Origin: Alteromonadaceae bacterium | GTDB lineage: Bacteria > Pseudomonadota > Gammaproteobacteria > Pseudomonadales > Oleiphilaceae | Length of the DNA: 64,000 bases | Reading direction: 5' to 3' | Assembly: GCA_013393545.1 (NCBI GenBank) | Contig: JABXHG010000572.1 | Location: forward strand, 18,541 to 82,540 | Shown here: piece by piece, positions 56,467 through 64,000 of the stretch | Layout of the letters: every line of letters starts with the position of its first letter | Position numbering within the stretch: the stretch's first letter is position 1 | The notes under the pieces: model-generated | Told to the model about the DNA's origin: nothing | What the model saw: the letters and a program-made list of their open reading frames with translations, nothing else | Databases searched by the model: none | Translations under genes and position numbers: made by a program

Positions 56467-57276
56467 ATGTGTGAATTGCTGGCGATGAGCGCCAACACCC
56501 CCACCGATTTGTGTTTCAGTTTTACCGGGCTAACCCGCCGTGGTGGAGAAACCGGCCCCCACAAGGACGGTTGGGGCGTGGCCTTTTATGAAGGCAAGGG
56601 CGTGCGCAGCTTCCACGACGCCGATGCCAGTGCCAGTTCCCGCATTGCCGAAGTGGTACAGACCCACCCGATCAAAAGCGAAGTGGCCATCTGCCATATT
56701 CGCCAGGCCAACGTGGGCGATATCTGCCTGGCCAACACCCATCCATTTATCCGTGAGCTATGGGGCCGCTACTGGGTGTTCGCCCACAATGGCCAGCTGT
56801 CCGATTTCCGGGCAGCTGAGGGTTTTTATGAGCCAGTGGGAAGCACCGACAGCGAAGCGCTGTTCTGCGACATGCTGAACCACTTGCGCAGCCACTGCCG
56901 CCGTGACGATCCGCTGGAAACCGTGGTGAAACACCTGGTGTGGCTATCCGAAAATTATGCCCGCCAGGGTGTGTTCAACCTATTGCTGAGCAACGGTGAG
57001 TGGCTGTTTACTTACTGTTCCACCAAAATGGCCAGTATCACCCGCCGCGCCCCTTTCGGCCCTGCCCGGCTGAAAGACACCGACGTGACCGTGGACTTTG
57101 AATCGCAAACCACACCAGACGATATCGTCAGCGTGATCGTTACCGAACCACTGACCACCGATGAGCAGTGGGATATCTATCAACCGGGTGAGTGGCGGTT
57201 ATGGCGCAAGGGGCAGGTGGTGCTGTCCGGTATGGCGCAAACAACAAACCCGAGCAACCAATCGAGTGAGTCATGA
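56467..57276 (+). CDS. yafJ: Class II glutamine amidotransferase YafJ
   Basis: This 269-residue Ntn hydrolase-like amidotransferase has catalytic Cys2 (MCELLAMSANTPTD), the RRGGETGPHKDGWGVAFYEG segment, ICHIRQANVGD and FAHNGQLSDF oxyanion region. The physiological partner is unknown. It overlaps the TM2 gene as ATGA. Confidence 0.92.
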   Translation: MCELLAMSANTPTDLCFSFTGLTRRGGETGPHKDGWGVAFYEGKGVRSFHDADASASSRIAEVVQTHPIKSEVAICHIRQANVGDICLANTHPFIRELWGRYWVFAHNGQLSDFRAAEGFYEPVGSTDSEALFCDMLNHLRSHCRRDDPLETVVKHLVWLSENYARQGVFNLLLSNGEWLFTYCSTKMASITRRAPFGPARLKDTDVTVDFESQTTPDDIVSVIVTEPLTTDEQWDIYQPGEWRLWRKGQVVLSGMAQTTNPSNQSSES

Positions 57277-57674
57277 TTGAGAGAACCGACACCCACAGCA
57301 AGCTTTTTGGTTACCTGCTCTGGATTTTCGGATTTATCGGCGCCCACCGTTTTTACTACGGCAAGCCGGTTACCGGGACCATCTGGTTTTTCACCCTGGG
57401 CCTGTTTTTTGTCGGCTGGATTGTCGATCTTTTCCTGATCCCCGCCATGGACCGGGAAGCAGACTTTCGTTTCAGCGGCGGTGGAACCAGCTACAACATC
57501 GCCTGGGTGTTGCTGACGTTCCTGGGTGTGTTCGGTGTGCACCGTATGTATATGGGCAAGTGGATAACCGGGATAATTTATCTGTGCACCGGCGGCCTGT
57601 TCCTGATTGGGTTGCTATACGATTTCTGGACTCTGAATGACCAGATTTCTGTAAGGAATAACCAGCGTTTGTAA
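57273..57674 (+). CDS. TM2-domain membrane protein with two TM2 units
   Basis: This 133-residue protein has two tandem TM2-like units: LLWIFGFIGAHRFYYGKPVTG with a following hydrophobic stretch, and LLTFLGVFGVHRMYMGKWITG with IIYLCTGGLFLIGLLYDFW. Both keep the G-x-H-R-F/M-Y motif. It is translationally coupled to yafJ. Confidence 0.88.
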   Translation: MIERTDTHSKLFGYLLWIFGFIGAHRFYYGKPVTGTIWFFTLGLFFVGWIVDLFLIPAMDREADFRFSGGGTSYNIAWVLLTFLGVFGVHRMYMGKWITGIIYLCTGGLFLIGLLYDFWTLNDQISVRNNQRL

Positions 57675-57694
57675 TGTCCTCCTAGTTTTTCTGT

Positions 57695-58399
57695 TTATTC
57701 CGAATAAGGCTCCAGCAAAGGTAAAGGCACCCGATATCGCCTTCCTGCTGACGCCCCAAGCCCCTTTACGGTACAGGTTTTCCGGTTCACCCGGAGAATG
57801 CGGCCGTGGCGATGTGTTGATCTGTCCTGGAAAGTGATTTCATCGCCAACCTGCCATTGACGGGCCTGCGAATGTGGATCTGGCAGGGTGAACGGGGTTT
57901 GCTCCAGCGGTATCCCGTCAGCGCTTGCCTGCTCTGTCAGGTAAGCGCGAGTGGTTTCCGCCTGGCCGCTTTGGTAGAGGTCATCAAGAATGCGGTAGAA
58001 GTGCCGGTTGTGTACCGAGCGGTAATGGCGATGCCCGGCGTTGTGCTGCAATAAATGGGCGAACTCATGGCAACAGGTGTGTGCCAACAGGTTCAACGGG
58101 CTGATCTCACCCGCAAAATAGCCCCGATTGTGTATTTCCCGGGTGGATAACCACCACTGAGCCGTTTCCGGTTCCTGTTTGGCGTGGATCATCCGAACGC
58201 CGTAGATGATCCGGTGTTGTTGACTGCGGGAATCAAACCGGTGGTAGGTGGCGTTGCCGGACCCCACACGGCATTGCAGACCGGCGCCGGGGTTGATTGC
58301 CCGAACGCTGTCACAAACCGGCCGCCACAGGATGTTGCGGGTGGCCTGGCACATGAGTTGGCCGAGTTGGTGGTGATCAGTTTTTGAAGAAGCGGGCAT
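57695..58399 (-). CDS. SprT-like zinc metalloprotease-domain protein
   Basis: This 234-residue protein has an HEFAH zinc-binding motif (THTCCHEFAHLLQHN), followed by HNRHFYRILDDLY, in line with SprT-like folds, and a C-terminal beta-rich part (QARQWQVGDEITFQDRSTHRHGRILRVN). No signal peptide is seen. It converges with the TM2 gene. Confidence 0.78.
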   Translation of the reverse strand: MPASSKTDHHQLGQLMCQATRNILWRPVCDSVRAINPGAGLQCRVGSGNATYHRFDSRSQQHRIIYGVRMIHAKQEPETAQWWLSTREIHNRGYFAGEISPLNLLAHTCCHEFAHLLQHNAGHRHYRSVHNRHFYRILDDLYQSGQAETTRAYLTEQASADGIPLEQTPFTLPDPHSQARQWQVGDEITFQDRSTHRHGRILRVNRKTCTVKGLGASAGRRYRVPLPLLEPYSE

Positions 58400-58658
58400 G
58401 GTCAGGCAAGGCCACGGGGCATAGATAGAGTTTCTGGAAGCTTACCTGTGAAATGTAGCATTTGCTATTGTCGCTGCTTAAACCCTCGATGGTGATCAGA
58501 CAAACTGTAATCAGATATCAATAAGTGGTGATAAATTGTCTGATCTCGGTTCAACCTAAAAAACTGACCTTTCGGTTACTCGTATGTGTCGTGCATGGTG
58601 GCAGTTGACCAGTGGTGTACGTTGTTAGATCCTCGGTGTAGAAAAATGGAGATTTTAA
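58400..58658. other. AT-richer intergenic stretch with a long inverted repeat
   Basis: No gene is seen. GATCAGACAA at 58494-58503 is repeated in inverse as TTGTCTGATC at 58536-58545, with 32 bp between. The base composition is visibly more AT-rich than the flanking genes, a sign of acquired DNA. Promoters for the next gene probably lie here. Confidence 0.6.
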
Positions 58659-58685
58659 ATAGACGTAGTAGTCAAGATCGATGGA

Positions 58686-59096
58686 TTGGCATTTGGTATC
58701 CCTAAAACCGGATTCGGGATAAACGCAATTTCTGCATCATATATTCAAGTCAGAACCTCGCCCCAGATTCACCACCGGACGTATGGAATTGCGAAGTATT
58801 TGTCAGTAGGCGGAGATAACTCGACTTTGCTTTACGGTACGGTTAAAACCGCTCCTATGTCGCTGACAGCGGAGGAGTTCCAAGCCTTCTCGTTAGGGAG
58901 CGTGATAGGTAACGTCATTGATGTTCAGGTAGGCGGAACGTTTCTTGGGTCCGGTAACGCTGATGTGACGATTTCACTAATTGACAACGAAGGCAGGGTG
59001 AACGAAGTGGTCGCTCGGAAAAATGTCAAAGTATCCGGTTGTCAGCTCGCTACGACAAGTGTGCGAGGCGAAGCTCGCGTAATTCCCGCCTATTGA
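58686..59096 (+). CDS. Hypothetical beta-rich protein, start uncertain
   Basis: A frame of about 136 residues starts at a TTG at 58686, but the same frame is open back to 58659 (after a stop at 58656) and reads VVVKIDGLAFGIP, which looks like real coding sequence. There is no ATG. GGAG at 58648-58651 is well placed for an ATA codon at 58659, an unusual start. The product is rich in Gly, Val, Ser and Thr and is not recognised. Codon use is less GC-rich than its neighbours. Confidence 0.5.
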   Translation: MAFGIPKTGFGINAISASYIQVRTSPQIHHRTYGIAKYLSVGGDNSTLLYGTVKTAPMSLTAEEFQAFSLGSVIGNVIDVQVGGTFLGSGNADVTISLIDNEGRVNEVVARKNVKVSGCQLATTSVRGEARVIPAY

Positions 59097-59108
59097 GGTT
59101 GACCAGGC

Positions 59109-59486
59109 ATGGCGGGAGCGTTTCCAGTAAGCCATTTTCTCGGTCGAAGCTTGCTTGTTCTGTGCAGGCTTTCGGCGGTTTTCCTTTCGGTCGTACTTCT
59201 GTCTTTCCCGCTACAGCGTGATCCCGTGCGGGAGATCAGTAGCGCTTTGTATGGTGAGGGCTCTCCTGCGATGGGCTCGCGCCTGCTTGAGCAGTTGATG
59301 TCGCCCTGGTTGTCGGTTGTTCTTGTGGGGTTAATGATAGCGTGGTGCGTCTTCCGTTGGCGGGTTCGTTCCTCTTGGTTGGCCCGTGTTGCAGATGTTG
59401 GCTATCTGTTTGTAGTGGTGCTTTTGCTGAGTGCTTTGTACTCTCTGGTTTACCTTCCGGTTCTGACGGCGCCGGTTCTGGCTTAG
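59109..59486 (+). CDS. Hypothetical three-helix membrane protein
   Basis: This 125-residue protein has three hydrophobic segments (SLLVLCRLSAVFLSVVLLSF, WLSVVLVGLMIAWCVF, VGYLFVVVLLLSALYSLVYL). It starts 12 bp after the preceding gene and is probably cotranscribed. I do not recognise it. It converges with tonB. Confidence 0.55.
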   Translation: MAGAFPVSHFLGRSLLVLCRLSAVFLSVVLLSFPLQRDPVREISSALYGEGSPAMGSRLLEQLMSPWLSVVLVGLMIAWCVFRWRVRSSWLARVADVGYLFVVVLLLSALYSLVYLPVLTAPVLA

Positions 59487-59508
59487 GGCATAGGTAAACC
59501 TCGAAGGT

Positions 59509-60338
<830 letters not shown>

Positions 60339-60342
<4 letters not shown>

Positions 60343-60749
60343 GTAGCTGGCTCCGTCAGCAATATCACCTCGGTGTAACCACCCTTTTCCAAAACACTCA
60401 GCAGTGCCTCCAGGTCTGCCATGCCGAGGGTCTGGTCGGCGGCTATTTTCAGAGGCCGGCTGTCGTCCGGTTCACGCAGTTCCGGCAGTAGGGTGCTGGT
60501 GTTCAAGGTTTCTCCCTGCACCAGCCAACTGCCGTCGGCCTTCACCATCAGATCGGCGTCGGGGGAGCGTTCCTGCTCGATCTGAGCGCTGCCGGGCAGT
60601 TCCGGCAACGGATCGTCGGCCAGCTGCCCGGCCACGATAAAGAACATCAGCAGCAGGAAAACCAGGTTGATCAGCGGCAGAAGTGCATCTTCAACCCGTT
60701 CCAGCAGGCCTTTGCCAGAGGTGGAAGGAGGTGGAACCAGGTCTGTCAT
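60339..60749 (-). CDS. exbD: ExbD/TolR-family protein, second copy
   Basis: This 136-residue protein has one membrane helix ([19 protein letters not shown]) and a periplasmic ExbD-like domain. The helix aspartate of ExbD (usually ID) reads IN here, so this copy may lack the proton-carrying residue. It overlaps both neighbours, with ATGA at 60746-60749. Confidence 0.82.
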
Positions 60750-61138
60750 GAGTCGTTGTAGTTGCGTTGCCAGTGGGCTTCGATGCCGGCGCTATCCAGC
60801 GCACTCAGGGTGCGGGTGAAGCTGGACAGGTTGGTTTTCGGCGCCGTGCCCAGATTGACCTCGGTGACACCGGCCGAGGATAGGGCCGGTAACAGCTCGG
60901 CCAGCGGGTAACCTTCACCCTGCCAGTTAATCGAGCCATTGGCATTGATGGTCAGTTCCGGTAACGGTTCACCGGTGGCGGTACTGCGGCTCTCGGTGTT
61001 GTTGCCCAGCTCCAGGTAATCCACCGGCAACAGGCGGGTGGTCAGCATGAAAAACACCAGCAGAATAAACACCACGTCAATCAATGGCGTTATCCGTATG
61101 GGCATGGGCCGGCTCGGGCGGGGCTCAACCAGCTGCAT
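60746..61138 (-). CDS. exbD: ExbD biopolymer transport protein
   Basis: This 130-residue protein has the helix ITPLIDVVFILLVFFMLTT with the conserved proton-path aspartate. The ATG at 61138 is used; the apparent start at 61144 is a TTG. It overlaps the end of exbB. Confidence 0.9.
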   Translation of the reverse strand: MQLVEPRPSRPMPIRITPLIDVVFILLVFFMLTTRLLPVDYLELGNNTESRSTATGEPLPELTINANGSINWQGEGYPLAELLPALSSAGVTEVNLGTAPKTNLSSFTRTLSALDSAGIEAHWQRNYNDS

Positions 61139-61916
61139 GGGCAAAACGTGGGCTGTTATTAACGTGATAGTCTCCGGCCGGCTGCTTCTGCTTTTCCGGG
61201 TGAGCCGGTGCCGGCGGGGTAGCTTGTGTGGTTTGGGCGTTCTGCACCGGGGTCACATTAAATACGCTGACCAGCGCGCTGTTGATGTTCTTGTGAATCC
61301 GGCGCAGGCGGAACTCGATCCATGCCGCCAGGGCAGCAAAAGGAATCGCCACGACAAGGCCCGCGGCCGTGGTGGCCAGGGCTTCGTATATGCCACCGCT
61401 GAGTTGAGTGGCATTGGCACGGCCTTCGGTAGCGGCCATGGCGCTGAAGGCTTCCATCATGCCCATGACAGTTCCTAACAGACCTAGTAGTGGTGCCAGG
61501 GCGGCAATTACCTCAATGATTTTCAGCGGCGCCTCAAACGGTTCCAGAGCATTCTGGGCATCGCGTACGGCGGTCTCGCGCACCGCAGGGATGTTGGTGC
61601 CCCGCTGGCACTCACGCATGGTGTTGGTGAGCAAATGCAGCAGGGGGTTGGCGCGGCCAGCAAAGCCGGCTTGCTGTTGCAGTTCTTCTGGCCTGGCGCT
61701 TGCCGGGTCGGCCTGCCACTGGTTTAGCAAGTGGCGGAGTTTTCGGGTGAACCGGGGCGTGTAGAAAGTGCCAAACAGCATCAGGTAGAAGAAAGTCACC
61801 AGCCCGATTACCGCCAGAGCAATCAGCACCACCATGACCGGCCCGCCCATGTCGATCAGTTGGCCCAGCGGACCCTGGGAAAGGAGGGATGACTCAATAG
61901 CATTTGTGGAATTCAT
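61125..61916 (-). CDS. exbB: ExbB/TolQ/MotA proton channel protein
   Basis: This 263-residue protein has three membrane helices (VMVVLIALAVIGLVTFFYLML, APLLGLLGTVMGMMEAF, ATTAAGLVVAIPFAALAAWI) and the family's central GLLGTVxGM motif. It heads the exbB-exbD-exbD-tonB operon, preceded by a Fur-box-like sequence. Confidence 0.93.
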   Translation of the reverse strand: MNSTNAIESSLLSQGPLGQLIDMGGPVMVVLIALAVIGLVTFFYLMLFGTFYTPRFTRKLRHLLNQWQADPASARPEELQQQAGFAGRANPLLHLLTNTMRECQRGTNIPAVRETAVRDAQNALEPFEAPLKIIEVIAALAPLLGLLGTVMGMMEAFSAMAATEGRANATQLSGGIYEALATTAAGLVVAIPFAALAAWIEFRLRRIHKNINSALVSVFNVTPVQNAQTTQATPPAPAHPEKQKQPAGDYHVNNSPRFAHAAG

Positions 61917-61957
61917 GACGTAGGCACCAATAATCGAACGTTAGCCAAGGGTCTGGA

Positions 61958-61980
61958 TGAATGGTAACGATTATCAATAG
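61958..61980 (-). promoter_or_regulatory. Fur-box-like operator upstream of exbB
   Basis: On the minus strand TTGATAATCGTTACCATTC resembles the Fur consensus (GATAATnATTATC-type repeats). Its location 42 bp before exbB fits iron repression of the TonB system. Confidence 0.7.
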
Positions 61981-62015
61981 AATTACAAGTCAAGAATTCA
62001 TCTTGTTTGTGGCTT

Positions 62016-62330
62016 TCAGCCAATCCACCCAGATGACAGGGCCGCTTGCCAGAGCAGTCGCAGGGCCAGAAGGGTCAGAGCAATATTGAATACCCAGCTG
62101 AACCAACGGTTGCTCATGGTTCTGAGCAGGTGCAGGCCGACCCACGTGCCGGCAAAACCACAGGCAATCATGGCTAGAATAAACAGCAGCCATTCGGAGA
62201 AAACAAAACCGGCCACGGTGAACACCAGGGCCTTGGGTGCGTGTTGCAGCACCATGGCGGTGGCGAAGGTGGATACCGTACGGAAGCGATCAGTGTGGAT
62301 CTGCTTGATGAAGGCGGCGATCAGGGGCCG
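62016..62330 (-). pseudogene. TauE/SafE-family exporter, N-terminal half missing
   Basis: The frame reads PLIAAFIKQIHTDRFRTVST, MVLQHAPKALVFTVAGF, MIACGFAGTWVGLHLL and ends at a normal stop, matching the C-terminal half of TauE/SafE permeases. Upstream of about 62330 the similarity ends: the expected GATGP just before LIAAF is replaced by unrelated residues, and a stop lies near 62431. No ATG precedes the conserved part except M at 62255. The remnant marks the left edge of an insertion or deletion. Confidence 0.75.
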
Positions 62331-62632
62331 CCTGGCAGGTTTCGCCCGTTGCGGAGGGCGGTCGCCAATATGTTTACGATTCTGTACTACTAGGCTGAAA
62401 CTGGCCGAGTGACGCCGGCTAAGGGGATGTTATCCACTGGGATGGCCATTCCTATGAATTTAGCCACAGTATAAAAAGTAGACGCGATGAAAGATCTACA
62501 AAAAGTGCTACGCATACCTCAGCAGATAGTCAGATTGAATCCATGATCCCATACAACTATTGAGCCACGGGAGGGGAGGGGCTATTATGCCGCGCTAGAG
62601 TTTCAATAAATTATGGATGATAACTAATAGAA
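62331..62632. other. 302-bp gap beside the TauE remnant
   Basis: No supported gene. It has the remnant junction at its left end, an AT-rich right half with a TATAAA-like element near 62472, and probably the promoter of the next gene. Confidence 0.4.
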
Positions 62633-63298
62633 ATGGATAACAAGCAGATTGTTCTCACCCGCTATACCACTCCGCAATTTCGTAGTGACCCCGTCGGCTC
62701 CTTGGCAAAACTCATGGATTTACAGGCTGTGATGCCTGAAATTCGGAAAAATTCGTCGACGGTTTTTCCTATTCTGTGTGGAATTATTGTTTACCGACAC
62801 CTTGACCGGATGGCAAAGCAAGATGTCAACCGGGCTATCCTCCATGGGATGCCTCGTAGTCGACTGACGACCCATTTGATGGGGCTGGTAGGTGAACTTT
62901 CCCGGCATCACAACCTGTATGCGTGGAGCCTTACTGATGATGAGCTCAGGGCGTATTGCGAATCCAACAAGAATATGGCCGAAATTCTTAGCGGTATAGG
63001 TGTGAGTGCCGTTTCTACACCAAGTGTTGCAGCGGTAGCGGCAGCTATATATGAAGTAGCGAAAAATGGCGTCAAGACTCCGGCTCAGGCAACGGTCAAA
63101 GCGAAAACTTCCACTCCCCGGGTAGCAGAAGTCGCAAAAAAGATGGGGGTTGGACCTGAGCTTGCCAGAGGGTTGGGTATGGCTACGTTAGCGGCCCTTG
63201 CCGCGATGACGCTTCTGTACACCAATGCTTCAGGCAACCAAAAGCGTGCAGAGAAGGAACAGGCACTGAGAAACCTCACTCGCCTTGAGGACTGGTGA
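62633..63298 (+). CDS. Hypothetical protein with C-terminal membrane segment
   Basis: This 221-residue protein is not recognised. It has a helical N-terminal part (FRSDPVGSLAKLMDLQAVMPEIRK), an alanine-rich middle (STPSVAAVAAAIYEVAKNG), and one predicted membrane helix near the C-terminus (GLGMATLAALAAMTLLYTNA). It ends in a 4-bp ATGA overlap with the next gene, so the two act as a unit. The AT-richer composition and the nearby IS suggest transfer. Confidence 0.6.
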   Translation: MDNKQIVLTRYTTPQFRSDPVGSLAKLMDLQAVMPEIRKNSSTVFPILCGIIVYRHLDRMAKQDVNRAILHGMPRSRLTTHLMGLVGELSRHHNLYAWSLTDDELRAYCESNKNMAEILSGIGVSAVSTPSVAAVAAAIYEVAKNGVKTPAQATVKAKTSTPRVAEVAKKMGVGPELARGLGMATLAALAAMTLLYTNASGNQKRAEKEQALRNLTRLEDW

Positions 63299-63663
63299 TG
63301 TTGCTACTGATTCTCGGTTTGTCAGGGGTAGTGTTGATGGTCGTGGTCATGTGCCTGTCAACCTTTCGCGGTGTCACAGCACTTCAAGAATCAACGGAAG
63401 AGTTTTCGCTGAAAGATAAGCTCCATTTTTGCCTGTTATATGGCTTTATTGCCTCAGGACTTGCTTACACTCTATTGCGGATGTCCGGGCTGGATGTTGG
63501 ATGGGCACACTTCTTCCTGATTATGCCGGTCCCGACGCTCATATATTATTCAGTAATGAGGGCTTTTATTCCTTTTGGTTCCGGCACGGTGAATTCTTCC
63601 AATGAGGATGGTAACTCTTCTTCATCAAAGGACACAGAGTCTGGCTCCCGTCATAGCTCATAG
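63295..63663 (+). CDS. Hypothetical small membrane protein
   Basis: This 122-residue protein has three hydrophobic segments (LLLILGLSGVVLMVVVMCL, LHFCLLYGFIASGLAYTLL, AHFFLIMPVPTLIYYSVM) and a serine-rich, polar tail. It is translationally coupled to the preceding gene. Unrecognised. Confidence 0.6.
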   Translation: MMLLLILGLSGVVLMVVVMCLSTFRGVTALQESTEEFSLKDKLHFCLLYGFIASGLAYTLLRMSGLDVGWAHFFLIMPVPTLIYYSVMRAFIPFGSGTVNSSNEDGNSSSSKDTESGSRHSS

Positions 63664-63723
63664 CACTGCCCAAGTAATTTGATCTATGGCGACATGCTTT
63701 GAATACATATTCTGAGTGCAACA

Positions 63724-63822
63724 ATGAAAATGCAAACGACTACTATGATGTTCAAGAGTTTGGCCCTATGTGCGATTAGCCTTGGTAGGGCCGAAGCTTA
63801 TGATATGGAAAACGCTTTGTAG
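63724..63822 (+). pseudogene. Signal-peptide-only reading frame next to the IS end
   Basis: A 32-codon frame reads MKMQTTTMMFKSLALCAISL followed by GRAEAYDMENAL and a stop. It looks like an exported protein's signal peptide with an AEA cleavage site and seven mature residues. The frame stops 8 bp before the presumed IS end, so it may be a gene cut short by the insertion. There is no strong ribosome-binding site. Confidence 0.35.
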
Positions 63823-63830
63823 TGGTTCAA

Positions 63831-64000
63831 TGATTCTGGACACCAACGTAGGTGGTAAGATTGCCACCATAAACGAGGTGTCTGATGACCAGAAAACGAC
63901 GTTCCTTTACTCCTGAGTTCAAGCAGGAAGCAGCCAGCCTGGTGCTGGATCAAGGTTACACCATCGCCCAGGCAAGTATGTCGCTGGGTGTGGGAGAAAG
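63831..64000 (+). mobile_element. IS3-family element, left end only
   Basis: A TGATTCTGGACACC sequence at 63831 is a plausible left terminal repeat, followed by a short leader and the orfA transposase start. The rest lies beyond the window. Confidence 0.65.
63885..64000 (+). CDS. IS3/IS911-type transposase OrfA, 5' part
   Basis: From the ATG at 63885 (GAGGTG upstream) the frame reads MTRKRRSFTPEFKQEAASLV, then a helix-turn-helix start (GYTIAQASMSLGVGE), typical of the DNA-binding orfA of IS3-family elements. It runs off the window after about 38 residues. Confidence 0.8.
   Translation, partial: MTRKRRSFTPEFKQEAASLVLDQGYTIAQASMSLGVGE

Noticed and set aside
63831..64000. Complete insertion sequence
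   Set aside because: Only the left end and about 38 codons of orfA are inside the window, so its extent cannot be stated.

Overview
The window looks like the chromosome of a GC-rich, salt-adapted marine gammaproteobacterium, most likely Marinobacter or a close relative. This rests on ectoine-pathway genes, a large PQQ/alcohol-oxidation locus arranged much like exa/erc of Pseudomonas aeruginosa and ped of P. putida, and general gammaproteobacterial housekeeping genes. The genus is an inference.

Left part (1-3158, minus strand): a partial DUF3047 gene, two rSAM/selenodomain-associated transferases (the second frameshifted and missing its VDGGS motif), and a type II NADH dehydrogenase.

PQQ/alcohol core (3382-34911): ercS, ercA, pqqH, pqqE, pqqD, pqqC, pqqB and pqqA run leftward, with a NosR-like flavin/iron-sulfur membrane protein divergent from pqqA. 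Next come an NAD aldehyde dehydrogenase (exaC), two PQQ alcohol dehydrogenases, an exaB/pedF cytochrome c, a XoxJ-like periplasmic binding protein and a secreted pentapeptide-repeat protein. Active-site residues indicate that one dehydrogenase is lanthanide-dependent (PedH type, Asp-x-Asp) and the other calcium-dependent (ExaA/PedE type, Asp-x-Ser). The exaDE/pedS2R2 two-component pair, the four-gene pedA1A2BC-type export/lanthanide-uptake set, an orphan NitT/TauT-type ABC importer, an erbR/agmR regulator, a nahK-type hybrid kinase and a NosP/FIST sensor follow. A recurring 15-bp motif near TAGTACTTTRGTNCT lies in five intergenic regions of this block and may tie it into one regulon.

Middle (35067-46033): a porin, an FAD oxidoreductase abutting a second NADH dehydrogenase paralogue, a TetR regulator with a palindromic operator candidate, a PEBP protein, a DUF302 protein, a HAD hydrolase, a YiiX-type cysteine hydrolase, a TVP38-flavoprotein fusion and a radical SAM protein.

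Right part (46343-64000): ectA and ectB followed directly by the ectoine-type aspartokinase with no ectC between them; a run of housekeeping genes (tag, PPTase, pdxH, DUF748, yfbR, yafJ, TM2, SprT-like); a Fur-box-preceded exbB-exbD-exbD-tonB operon; a truncated TauE/SafE remnant; and AT-richer stretches carrying two pairs of unrecognised genes and the left end of an IS3-type element at the window edge. No rRNA, tRNA or CRISPR was recognised.
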